Assembly: GCA_900754515.1 (NCBI GenBank)
Contig: CAAEDD010000098.1
Span: 1 to 8,156 of the forward strand
Direction: 5' to 3'
DNA: 8,156 nt
DNA from: an uncultured Oscillospiraceae bacterium
Lineage (GTDB): Bacteria; Bacillota; Clostridia; Oscillospirales; Oscillospiraceae
Shown here: positions 1-5,526 of the stretch, one piece after another
Layout of the letters: each line of letters opens with the position of its first letter
How positions within the stretch are numbered: position 1 is the first letter of the stretch
Program-made: the position numbers and the translations under genes
The notes under the pieces: generated by a model
What the model was told of the DNA's origin: nothing
The model's input: only the letters and a program-made list of their open reading frames with translations
Database searches by the model: none

Positions 1-69
1 CATTCCGCTGTCCAACATCCGCTGAATCTCCGGCAATAATGCCTGTACTTTCTGATACTTCCTTGCCAT
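1..69 (-). CDS. IS3-type transposase orfA (helix-turn-helix protein), N-terminal 23 codons only
   Basis: A minus-strand ATG at 67-69 opens a frame running out of the window. The peptide starts MARKYQKVQALLPEIQRML, which resembles the N-terminus of orfA helix-turn-helix proteins of IS3 elements common in gut Clostridia, in which the first helix precedes a DNA-binding helix-turn-helix. The ribosome site is an AGGGGGGGG tract (79-87), nine bases before the ATG. That tract is the 3' arm of a perfect hairpin (see 81-118). In complete elements orfA is followed by orfB (DDE integrase), reached by -1 frameshifting; neither is visible here. Whether the element is intact cannot be told. Confidence 0.6.
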   Translation of the reverse strand, partial: MARKYQKVQALLPEIQRMLDSGM

Positions 70-80
70 ATAGCAATACC

Positions 81-118
81 CCCCCCTGATGTAGTTCTAT
101 TTTCCTACATCAGGGGGG
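81..118 (-). promoter_or_regulatory. 14-bp perfect hairpin sequestering the orfA ribosome site
   Basis: The arms 81-94 (CCCCCCTGATGTAG) and 105-118 are exact inverted repeats with a 10-base loop. On the minus strand the 3' arm ends in the G-run that serves as orfA's Shine-Dalgarno. RNA entering from outside the element would contain both arms and fold, hiding the site, while a transcript starting inside the loop would not. This arrangement is established for IS10 and IS50, which block transposase translation from read-through RNA. No U-run follows on the minus strand, so it is unlikely to be a terminator for the gene at 219-1361. On the plus strand ATTTTGTC follows, but no plus-strand gene ends here. 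Confidence 0.6.
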
Positions 119-218
119 ATTTTGTCTATTGTCCGTTTTTACTGGTTCAGTTCACCCATCGCCCGGGGCTTTGTCAAATGTCCGTGTATCGCCGTATATT
201 TCCGGAGGCGGCTCAGGT

Positions 219-1361
219 TCAGTCCTCTTCCTCTTCCTCAACGTCCACCAGCACCCAGGAACTGTTGTCCGGGATATAGTTTTCCACCACCGGCATAAGC
301 CGATCGTACACATTACCCAGTTCCACATTGGACTCAATATCCGATACATTATAGGAGTAGGCGGACTTGTCGGTTCTAAGGTACACCCGGTCGTACAGCT
401 TCATAAAGAAACGGGCGTCCTGGCCGGTGGTAAGGTCGGCCTTTACCAGTCCCGGCCTGGTATCGCAGTAGATGGAGAGATAGCCGCTCTCCCTGTCCTC
501 CAGCTGCTCAGCCACACTCTTCGCCATACCGCAAACGGCCACCTGGGTATTGCGCTCAGTGGAAATCTCCCTGGTGTAAGTCAGGGGTATGGCCTCAGTT
601 AGGGTCGGGTGGGCCACATCTGCCAGCACCACTTCGTCAAAACCCATGTCAAAAAGCTCCTGGGCCATCTGGGCCACGAACTTCCTCACATCAAAATTAT
701 ATGCGTCCAGCCACATACCGCTCTCATCCTGATATGGCAGCCCCGTCTCTGTCTTTATATTATAGTTCTGGGTCCTGGTGGGGAGAGTATTGTCTATGCA
801 GCAGCTTATTTGGGCAGCCAGATAGATCTCCTTATCCAGATTTTTAAGCTCGTCAATGAGGCTCTGCATGGAACTTATCTGCTCTGATGGAGTTACCAGG
901 CTGTAATTCACAGCCAAGTCTGCCTTTGAATCCCACATAAGCTGGCCGCTGCGGGGCTTCATCTCCAGCAGCAGGGCATTACCGTCATTCAGGCGGTTTG
1001 CATACTCCATGAGCTTGTCATGGTTCAGATCCGTATAGGGCACAAATATAGCCCGCATAGGAGGTACGTTCTCCCCGGCTACAGCTTCAACGTCGGTATA
1101 ATCCGGCTCGTCAAAAACTATACTCACATTTACCGGGTCAAAACTCACTACCTCATGGCCCTGGCTGTCCACCACCGTATTTTCATCGGACAGAATTGGC
1201 AGCTCCACGCTGACGCTGTCATCGGTGATTACAGCGTATTTCTGAAGGCCATAGAAAGTGACCATCAGTACGGAAATCAGAGCCAGAAGAACCACAAAGG
1301 GAATAAAAAGATAATTGCGTCTCTTTCTCCGGCCTTTATAGAAAATCTGTATTCTTGCCAA
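219..1361 (-). CDS. Membrane-anchored putative glycoside hydrolase (DUF4015-like TIM barrel), 380 aa
   Basis: The N-terminus is basic (KGRRKRR at 9-15) and followed by one hydrophobic helix at about 18-38, so the protein is a signal-anchored type II membrane protein with its bulk outside the cell. Residues 100-365 look like the putative glycoside hydrolase family DUF4015: a strand-like MRAIFVPYTDL at 102-112, LLLEMKP at 130-136, WLDAYNFDVRKFV at 217-229, and MGFDEVVLADVAHPT at 239-253, which sits where typical members have GFDEIQFDYIRFP. The conserved FDY.RFP is altered to LADVAHP, so catalysis is doubtful. The tail is VDVEEEEED. The start is TTG, supported by AGAGGAG nine bases upstream, which lies inside the last codons of rpiB; the genes are separated by 6 bp and probably translationally coupled. 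Substrate unknown. No convincing terminator follows before the IS end at 154. Confidence 0.62.
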   Translation of the reverse strand: MARIQIFYKGRRKRRNYLFIPFVVLLALISVLMVTFYGLQKYAVITDDSVSVELPILSDENTVVDSQGHEVVSFDPVNVSIVFDEPDYTDVEAVAGENVPPMRAIFVPYTDLNHDKLMEYANRLNDGNALLLEMKPRSGQLMWDSKADLAVNYSLVTPSEQISSMQSLIDELKNLDKEIYLAAQISCCIDNTLPTRTQNYNIKTETGLPYQDESGMWLDAYNFDVRKFVAQMAQELFDMGFDEVVLADVAHPTLTEAIPLTYTREISTERNTQVAVCGMAKSVAEQLEDRESGYLSIYCDTRPGLVKADLTTGQDARFFMKLYDRVYLRTDKSAYSYNVSDIESNVELGNVYDRLMPVVENYIPDNSSWVLVDVEEEEED

Positions 1362-1367
1362 ATTACT

Positions 1368-1796
1368 TTACTCCTCTATCATGGAAATGCGGCGCACATG
1401 GCGCTCATCCCCGGAGAAGGGGGTATCCAGAAAAGTGTCCACGATCTTCATGGCCAAGCCATCACCCAGCACCCTTGCGCCCATGGCCAAAATGTTGGCG
1501 TCATTGTGCTCTCTGGTAGCCTGAGCGGAGAAGCAGTCGGAACACAGAGCCGCCCTTATGCCCTTCACTTTGTTTGCGGTAATGGAGATGCCTATACCGG
1601 TGCCGCATATTATTATTCCCCGGTCGCACTCCCCGGAGGCCACAGCCTTAGCCACAGCGCGGCCGTAAACAGGATAGTCGCAGGATGCCGTTGAGTAGGT
1701 ACCGAAATCCTTATATGCCAGACCGCGCTCTTCCAGATGTTTTTTTACCTTCTCCTTCAGCTCGTAGCCGCCATGGTCGCTGCCTATTCCTATCAT
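1368..1796 (-). CDS. rpiB: Ribose-5-phosphate isomerase B (RpiB/LacAB family), 142 aa
   Basis: RpiB interconverts ribose 5-phosphate and ribulose 5-phosphate in the cytosolic pentose phosphate pathway; relatives act on allose or galactose phosphates. Family features visible with the start used here: SDHGG at 6-10 (substrate phosphate/ring-opening region), the DFGTYS region at 30-35, DYP at 40-42, the catalytic cysteine C64 in IICGTGIGIS, REHNDANILAMG at 95-106, and a C-terminal ERHVRRI. Length is normal. A longer frame opens at 1811, but the ATG at 1794-1796 is preceded by GGAGG at a good distance, and family members begin at this MIGIGSDHGG. It is the first gene of a unit with the downstream glycosidase-like gene, whose ribosome site overlaps its 3' end. 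RpiB versus a galactose- or allose-phosphate isomerase cannot be fully settled from sequence. Confidence 0.93.
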   Translation of the reverse strand: MIGIGSDHGGYELKEKVKKHLEERGLAYKDFGTYSTASCDYPVYGRAVAKAVASGECDRGIIICGTGIGISITANKVKGIRAALCSDCFSAQATREHNDANILAMGARVLGDGLAMKIVDTFLDTPFSGDERHVRRISMIEE

Positions 1797-1837
1797 ATTT
1801 TGCCTCCGCATTACAAAAAGTATTTAAATCTGAGGGT

Positions 1838-1866
1838 ATTTTATCACCAAGGCAGTACCAGCGCAA
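1838..1866 (-). promoter_or_regulatory. Candidate sigma-A promoter for rpiB
   Basis: On the minus strand TTGCGC (1861-1866) and TAAAAT (1838-1843) are separated by 17 bases, and the start of rpiB lies about 40 bases downstream. The -10 is good, the -35 matches three of six positions. It is divergent from the promoter at 1908-1936. Confidence 0.5.
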
Positions 1867-1907
1867 GTACAATTCCTTTCCGTTTTGTAAACAATGGGGC
1901 CAAAGCC

Positions 1908-1936
1908 TTGACTTTGATTGACGAAATTCTTAAAAT
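1908..1936 (+). promoter_or_regulatory. Sigma-A promoter for the zinc-ribbon membrane protein gene
   Basis: TTGACT (1908-1913), a 17-base spacer, and TAAAAT (1931-1936) make a near-consensus vegetative promoter. The predicted transcript start is about 20 bases before the ATG at 1963, leaving room for the GGGAG ribosome site at 1951-1955. The 41 bp between the two divergent -35 boxes shows no clear operator palindrome. Confidence 0.72.
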
Positions 1937-1962
1937 ATATCTAAACAAAAGGGAGCGAGTGT

Positions 1963-2376
1963 ATGAAAGGCTGGTTTAATAATTTATTTCAAGGAAGGCA
2001 GGGCATGGACGAATTGTCGAAATCCATGTTCTGGTGGGGTTTGGTCAGCCTGGTGCTGTCCGGACTTCTAATGGCTTTTCTCAATGGAGTACTCAGTTCT
2101 CTATTCAGCTGGCTTGGACTGCTGCTTATCATTCTATGTTTTGTGAGGGCTTTTTCCCGTAATCTTGTACAACGGGAACTTGAGAACGGCGCTTATCTTT
2201 CTTTTCTCGAGCGTAAACGCCGCCAGTTTGAAGGGCGCAAGGAGCGCTTTCGCCAGCGCAAAGACTTCCGATTTTTTAAATGTCCCGGCTGCGGCACTAT
2301 TCTTAGGGTACCCCGTGGCAAGGGAAAGATCCATATAAATTGCCGTTGCGGCTATGTTCTCTATCGCCGCACTTAG
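1963..2376 (+). CDS. Small membrane protein with C-terminal zinc ribbon, 137 aa, function unknown
   Basis: The protein has an amphipathic start, two hydrophobic segments at about 21-41 and 44-63, a highly basic stretch at 82-104 rich in R, K, F and E, and a zinc ribbon at the C-terminus: CPGC at 107-110 and CRC at 127-129, with the RVP and INC pattern typical of zinc ribbons. I do not recognise a named family; similar two-helix plus zinc-ribbon proteins are frequent hypothetical genes in Clostridia. The basic linker and zinc ribbon should lie in the cytoplasm and could bind nucleic acid or protein, but that is inference. The start is supported by GGGAG eight bases upstream and a strong promoter. 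It is the only plus-strand gene here, monocistronic, closed by a terminator at 2394-2436. Confidence 0.82.
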   Translation: MKGWFNNLFQGRQGMDELSKSMFWWGLVSLVLSGLLMAFLNGVLSSLFSWLGLLLIILCFVRAFSRNLVQRELENGAYLSFLERKRRQFEGRKERFRQRKDFRFFKCPGCGTILRVPRGKGKIHINCRCGYVLYRRT

Positions 2377-2393
2377 GGTTCTCCCATAGACGG

Positions 2394-2440
2394 AAACCGC
2401 TTCCGTATACTCAGAGTATACGGAAGCGGTTTTATTCTTT
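2394..2440 (+). terminator. Strong intrinsic terminator after the zinc-ribbon gene
   Basis: Arms 2394-2412 and 2414-2432 are a perfect inverted repeat (AAACCGCTTCCGTATACTC and complement); with a realistic loop of five bases the stem is about 17 bp. TTTTATTCTTTT follows on the plus strand. On the minus strand the stem is followed only by TTTCC, so it may act weakly for the convergent CoA-transferase gene ending at 2454, for which no other terminator is seen. Confidence 0.9.
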
Positions 2441-2453
2441 TATTACCTTTGCC

Positions 2454-3758
2454 TCAGATGAGCATCCCCCGTTCCTTAGCACGGAAAGTAAGCTCATCCC
2501 GGAAATCCGGATGGGCTATGGCAATAAGCTGTTTGGCTCTCTCTCCCAGACTCTTGCCCCGGAGATGGGCTATGCCGTATTCAGTAACTATGTAGTCCAC
2601 ATCATTCTTGCTGGTGGTACATACAGCTCCCGGAGTGAGAATATGCTTTATCTTGCTGATAGTGCCCCCTTTGGCTGTGGACGGAAAAGCGATGAAGCTC
2701 TTTCCGCCCTTGCTTTGACAGGCACCACGGACGAAATCTATCTGGCCACCTGAGCCGGACATATGTCTCATGCCCACACTCTCAGCACAGACCTGGCCGC
2801 AGAGATCCACTTCCAGCGCCGCATTTATCGACACCACATTGTCGTTTTTACATATGACATTGGGATCGTTCACATAGTCCACCGGCAGCAGCTCTATGGC
2901 CGGGTTATCATCTATATAATCGTATATACGCTGGGAACCGTAGGCAAAGGTGGTTATGCTCTTGCCCCGATGTATCTGTTTTTTACTATTGTTCACGGCG
3001 CCGCACTCTATAAGCTCCACCATGGAGTCTGTGAACATCTCCGTGTGTATGCCCAAATCATGCTTGGTTTTCAGAGCCAGACCGGTGGCGTCGGGTATTG
3101 CGCCGATGCCCAGCTGTATGCAGGCTCCATTGGGAATCTGCTCGGCAATAAGGTTGCCAATAGTTATACTCACGTCGTCCAGAACGGTGGGCGGCAGCAC
3201 GGGCAGAGAAAAATTATTCTCCACAACAGCATCCACTTGGCTTATATGGATCTGCAAGCCGCACAGAGCTCTTGGTTGCTGTTCATTGACCTCCACGAAT
3301 ATGCGCTTTGATTTATCCATCATGGCCTGTGCATAGGAGGCGTTGTTGCCCAAGCTGAAATAGCCGTGCTTATCCATTGGGGAAACAGCCACGCAAAAGG
3401 CATCATATTCATATTCCCGGCGAATATGTCCCGGGATGTCCCGATAATAGGAGGGAATAAAGTCTGCCCAGCCTCCGTTTATGGCATTGCGGGCTCCAAG
3501 GCTGGAAAACCAGGAATACCCGGTCATTTTCCCTGCCAGGCTGCTGTCTGCATAAAACTCAAAGGGATAGATATCCAGAAGAGTCTGCACCTTCACCCCG
3601 GTGATGTCACTATTTCGCACACGCTGGGCAAAGGCCTTCATTATTGCCGGGGTCTGGGCCGGGCCCGAGTCCATGCCCAAAGACCAGCCGCTCTCCAAAC
3701 ACTCTGCCAGTTTTTCTGCTGTCGTAAGCTTTTCGGCGTACATTTCTCTGTAATTCAT
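2454..3758 (-). CDS. Acetyl-CoA hydrolase/transferase family CoA-transferase (butyryl-CoA:acetate or 4-hydroxybutyrate type), 434 aa
   Basis: The enzyme moves CoA between acyl-CoA and acetate through a glutamyl-CoA thioester. Features: N-terminal acetyl-CoA hydrolase/transferase domain to about residue 185; GIGAIPDA at 217-224; the catalytic glutamate E240 in HTEMFTD, matching the position of Glu238 known in Clostridium aminobutyricum 4-hydroxybutyrate CoA-transferase; the C-terminal domain with CAESVGMRHMSGSGGQIDF at 324-342, and the signature TEYGIAHLRGKSLGERA at 392-408. Length fits the family (about 430-450). The likely role is the last step of butyrate formation or use of related acyl-CoAs in the cytosol; substrate cannot be fixed from sequence. 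The start ATG at 3756-3758 has AGGGAGA upstream. It lies 70 bp after the yabR-like gene on the same strand without a visible terminator between, so read-through from that operon is possible; no own promoter was recognised. Confidence 0.9.
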   Translation of the reverse strand: MNYREMYAEKLTTAEKLAECLESGWSLGMDSGPAQTPAIMKAFAQRVRNSDITGVKVQTLLDIYPFEFYADSSLAGKMTGYSWFSSLGARNAINGGWADFIPSYYRDIPGHIRREYEYDAFCVAVSPMDKHGYFSLGNNASYAQAMMDKSKRIFVEVNEQQPRALCGLQIHISQVDAVVENNFSLPVLPPTVLDDVSITIGNLIAEQIPNGACIQLGIGAIPDATGLALKTKHDLGIHTEMFTDSMVELIECGAVNNSKKQIHRGKSITTFAYGSQRIYDYIDDNPAIELLPVDYVNDPNVICKNDNVVSINAALEVDLCGQVCAESVGMRHMSGSGGQIDFVRGACQSKGGKSFIAFPSTAKGGTISKIKHILTPGAVCTTSKNDVDYIVTEYGIAHLRGKSLGERAKQLIAIAHPDFRDELTFRAKERGMLI

Positions 3759-3828
3759 ATCCGTCTCCCTGCCTTACGGCATCCTTGCCGGGCCGATGCT
3801 CATTGGGCACGGCTCCGTCTGTTTCCTC

Positions 3829-4284
3829 TCAGCGCCGGCGGCTGCGCTGCCTTCTCTCTGAATACATCCTGTTATCGGCTATCCTGCTGTCGGACTCCTG
3901 CATAAAGCGCTTCAGCCTGTCCTCGAAGTCCTGGTTCTCCGTAGGCGGAGCTACCTGGCCTTGAGTCTGGCTGTAGTTCCGGCCGGAGGGTTCAGGCCGG
4001 CTAGGCTGGGACGGCCGCCGGTACGACGGCGCTGGGTTGGCTCTCGGCGTCTCCTGGGCGCGCTTAATAGACAGGTTGATTTTCCCGGCCTCTCCTATGC
4101 TCAGCACCTTAACCTTCACCTTCTGTCCTATCTCCACGTGATCGTGCACATCGTTTACATAGGCGTTGGCTACTTCCGAGATATGTACCAGACCGCTCTT
4201 CCCGCCTTCAAGGCTGACAAAGGCGCCAAATTTGGTTATTCCTGTTACAGTGCCCTCCAGCACCTGTCCCACCGCCAGTTCCAT
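3829..4284 (-). CDS. yabR: S1 RNA-binding domain protein, YabR-like, 151 aa
   Basis: Residues 1-75 form one S1 (OB-fold) domain: VGQVLEGTVTGITKFGAFV at 5-23, the SGLVHISE loop at 30-37, and IGQKVKVKVLSI...INLSIKRA at 52-76. It is followed by a proline-, serine- and arginine-rich linker (77-115) and a basic tail, FEDRLKRFM...ERRQRSRRR. This matches YabR/general stress protein 13 of Bacillus, where the gene also follows divIC. The role is presumably RNA or ribosome binding; the family is poorly characterised. It starts 3 bp after the divIC stop, and its ribosome site GAGAGGG lies inside the end of divIC, which indicates coupled translation. The low-complexity tail is probably disordered. Confidence 0.85.
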   Translation of the reverse strand: MELAVGQVLEGTVTGITKFGAFVSLEGGKSGLVHISEVANAYVNDVHDHVEIGQKVKVKVLSIGEAGKINLSIKRAQETPRANPAPSYRRPSQPSRPEPSGRNYSQTQGQVAPPTENQDFEDRLKRFMQESDSRIADNRMYSERRQRSRRR

Positions 4285-4287
4285 TGT

Positions 4288-4569
4288 TTATCCCTCTCTG
4301 TCTGTTGAAAAATAAAACAGTTTCTCCCCGGGCAGTACCAGACCCAGACGTTCTCTGGCCAGCTGCTGCATTTCCTCCGGGCTTTGCCCTTGCGTAATCT
4401 TGTTCTCAAGCTCTCCATTAAGCTGTTGAAAATTTTCCGCCTGCTGCTGCATGCGCTCCGCCATGAGCTTCGACTGCTCCAGTTCCCGGCCAACAGTAAC
4501 AAAGCTGGCCAGGGAATACAGCAGCAAAGCTACCAGGATTATGCGCACCAATGTCTCCCGTGAATTCAT
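4288..4569 (-). CDS. divIC: Septum formation initiator DivIC/FtsB family protein, 93 aa
   Basis: A short bitopic protein of the divisome: one membrane helix at about 8-25, a coiled coil at 28-60 rich in E, Q, L and M (GRELEQSKLMAERMQQQAE), then the family's C-terminal motif ARERLGLVLPGEKLFYF at 71-87. In Bacillus, DivIC works with FtsL and DivIB to control septal peptidoglycan synthesis. Size is normal. The ATG at 4567-4569 is preceded by AAAGG five bases upstream. Context (yabP, yabQ, then divIC, then yabR) is the same gene order as in Bacillus, which supports DivIC over other short coiled-coil proteins. No convincing vegetative promoter was found directly upstream, although an essential division gene should not depend only on a sporulation promoter. 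Confidence 0.9.
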   Translation of the reverse strand: MNSRETLVRIILVALLLYSLASFVTVGRELEQSKLMAERMQQQAENFQQLNGELENKITQGQSPEEMQQLARERLGLVLPGEKLFYFSTDREG

Positions 4570-4578
4570 ATCAGCCTT

Positions 4579-4707
4579 TCAGCGGTAGATGCCGCCAGTT
4601 TTCGGGGGTGATTTATCTTGGTTTTTCTGCGGCTGTCCCCGAAGCCGGGAAAACCGGGGGTACATTGAGCGGCAAGCCTTTATCAGGCCGCAAGCTGCAA
4701 CTTTCAT
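4579..4707 (-). CDS. Candidate small basic protein between yabQ and divIC, 42 aa
   Basis: An ATG at 4705-4707 overlaps the yabQ stop as ATGA, and the frame runs 42 codons to TGA at 4579-4581, nine bases before the divIC ATG; the terminal bases of the stop adjoin divIC's AAAGG ribosome site. The product begins MKVAACGLIKACRSMYPRF and ends PPKTGGIYR. It is basic (10 K/R against one D), with two cysteines (C6, C12) and no hydrophobic helix. It has no ribosome site of its own, so translation would depend on coupling to yabQ. The exact fit into the 134-bp gap, start and stop both placed as in an operon, is the main argument; coincidence remains possible because coding evidence is weak in 42 codons. 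No family recognised. Confidence 0.4.
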   Translation of the reverse strand: MKVAACGLIKACRSMYPRFSRLRGQPQKNQDKSPPKTGGIYR

Positions 4708-5111
4708 TTTTTTATTTTAAAACATTCTCTTATTTTTGGGAAGAGCTTTTTTAATAAATTTTGAACTTTTTTTATGTATTCCCGGCAAGCAGCCAGGAAT
4801 TTCCCAATTATCTGGAAAATTTTTTCTATTACCGGCAGCACAAAGCCGCTCAACCCATGCATATACAGCAAAAAACCAAGCAGTGAAGCCGCCAGTTCCC
4901 AGGTACCCAAACGTCCGTTATCTGCCTGCATTGCAAACAGGAATATTCCAAAGGCCGAAACCAGAGCAAACAGCGCATCTGCCGCCGCCGATAGCGGCTT
5001 ACCCCCCCGCCGCCGCAGCGGCCGCAGCAGATCGTACAGCAGCCCCGTACCCAGGCCCAGGAGCAGGGCCAGGGCCAGAGCCATGGCCTGCTCTCCAACT
5101 CGTATTTCCAT
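4704..5111 (-). CDS. yabQ: Spore cortex biosynthesis protein YabQ, 135 aa
   Basis: YabQ is a membrane protein required for spore cortex formation; in Bacillus it sits in membranes around the forespore. Here the hydrophobic segments are at about 8-26, 43-62, 71-85 and 87-108, and the family's hallmark GTGLLYDLLRPLRRR at 21-35 directly follows the first. The C-terminal tail from 110 is lysine-rich (EYIKKVQNLLKKLFPKIRE) and encoded by A-rich DNA. The ATG at 5109-5111 shares one base with the yabP stop (TGATG), so the two are coupled, as in other spore formers. The 3' end overlaps the candidate small ORF at 4579-4707 by four bases. Confidence 0.88.
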   Translation of the reverse strand: MEIRVGEQAMALALALLLGLGTGLLYDLLRPLRRRGGKPLSAAADALFALVSAFGIFLFAMQADNGRLGTWELAASLLGFLLYMHGLSGFVLPVIEKIFQIIGKFLAACREYIKKVQNLLKKLFPKIRECFKIKK

Positions 5112-5395
5112 CAGCCGAAGAGTCTGGACCAGAGGGAGCCGGAGCGGGGCGCCTCCCCGTAGCTCAGCTCCTGAATATGGCCCCGGACCTCCAGCTGTCC
5201 CGCATCCAGGTCTATCCTGTCTATATGCAGCTGCTCGCCTCTTATGGTCAGATCCCCCTGGGAAGTAGTCAGGACGATCAGATTCTCATCAAAGCCGGAC
5301 ACATCCTCTACCCCGCCAAGGCTCAGCTTCTCCCGGTTTTCCATGCTCAGGCTGTGGTTTTTTATCAGGGCCTTTTGGGCTTCTTCATAGGCCAT
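5111..5395 (-). CDS. yabP: Sporulation protein YabP (YabP/YqfC family), 94 aa
   Basis: The YabP/YqfC signature is clear: HSLSMENREKLSLGGVEDV at 14-32 followed by SGFDENLIVLTTSQGDLTI at 33-51 and GEQLHIDRIDLDAGQLEVRG at 53-72, then a variable tail. Family members are short soluble proteins made during sporulation under sigma-E and needed for normal spore formation; the biochemical role is not known. Length is normal. The ATG at 5393-5395 has GGGGGTG about nine bases upstream. It heads the yabP-yabQ-(small ORF)-divIC-yabR unit and lies downstream of the sigma-E-like promoter at 5416-5444. Confidence 0.93.
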   Translation of the reverse strand: MAYEEAQKALIKNHSLSMENREKLSLGGVEDVSGFDENLIVLTTSQGDLTIRGEQLHIDRIDLDAGQLEVRGHIQELSYGEAPRSGSLWSRLFG

Positions 5396-5415
5396 GGTCT
5401 ATCACCCCCACAGCA

Positions 5416-5444
5416 TATATATGCGCTTGTCCGTAGAAATATGT
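5416..5444 (-). promoter_or_regulatory. Candidate sigma-E (mother-cell sporulation) promoter for yabP
   Basis: On the minus strand ACATATT (5438-5444) and CATATATA (5416-5423) are separated by 14 bases. The Bacillus sigma-E consensus is about KMATATT, 14-15 bases, CATACAMT; here the -35 matches six of seven positions and the -10 matches CATA plus one more. Predicted transcription would start about 5409, giving a very short leader that still includes the G-run ribosome site. yabP and yabQ are known sigma-E genes in Bacillus, which agrees. The -35 overlaps the edge of the hairpin at 5443-5477 by two bases. Confidence 0.6.
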
Positions 5445-5477
5445 CTGTGGGGAGCGACAGAGTCGCTCCCCACAGAC
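5443..5477 (-). terminator. 16-bp GC-rich hairpin after the membrane regulator gene, probable terminator
   Basis: Arms 5443-5458 and 5462-5477 (GTCTGTGGGGAGCGAC and complement) pair perfectly around AGA. On the minus strand the stem is followed by ATATTTCT, a poor U-run. It lies 40 bp after the stop of the gene at 5517-6764 and directly before the yabP promoter, so it probably insulates the sporulation operon from upstream transcription, with some leak possible. Confidence 0.6.
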
Positions 5478-5485
5478 GATGGATT

Positions 5486-5526
5486 CCAGCCTATTTTTCC
5501 TGACGTATTCTCCAGCCTATTTTTCC
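5486..5526. repeat. 15-bp direct repeat pair, period 26
   Basis: CCAGCCTATTTTTCC occurs at 5486-5500 and 5512-5526. The second copy carries the stop codon (TAG on the minus strand) of the gene at 5517-6764; the first copy repeats the same stop context 26 bp downstream. It looks like a small local duplication at the end of the gene. Confidence 0.85.

Larger units (their letters stand above)
1..154 (-). mobile_element. Left end of an IS3-family (IS150-group-like) insertion sequence, partial
   Basis: Read on the minus strand, the sequence from 154 inward begins TGAACTGAACCAG and continues with an A-rich block and GGACA. This fits the terminal inverted repeat pattern TGnACTGnnCC...GGACA of IS150-group IS3 elements, which end in TG...CA. 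The first orfA codons follow 85 bp inside the end. The element runs off the left edge of the window, so the other inverted repeat, orfB and the target duplication cannot be seen. It lies 64 bp downstream of the glycoside hydrolase-like gene in the same direction, so transcription from that gene runs into the element. The family call rests on the end motif and the orfA N-terminus from memory of the family. Confidence 0.72.

Noticed and set aside
1797..1811. Upstream start for rpiB giving five extra residues
   Set aside because: The GGAGG ribosome site would then lie inside the coding region; the ATG at 1796 fits the site and the family N-terminus.
1797..1962. Riboswitch or T-box in the divergent region
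   Set aside because: The leaders are too short and show no long-range pairing or conserved box; only two promoters are supported.
2763..3311. 182-codon plus-strand frame opposite the CoA-transferase
   Set aside because: Antisense shadow of a clear family gene; no protein resemblance.
4736..5503. 255-codon plus-strand open frame opposite yabP and yabQ
   Set aside because: It lies opposite well-supported genes, has proline- and alanine-rich low-complexity sequence and no ribosome site; a shadow frame.
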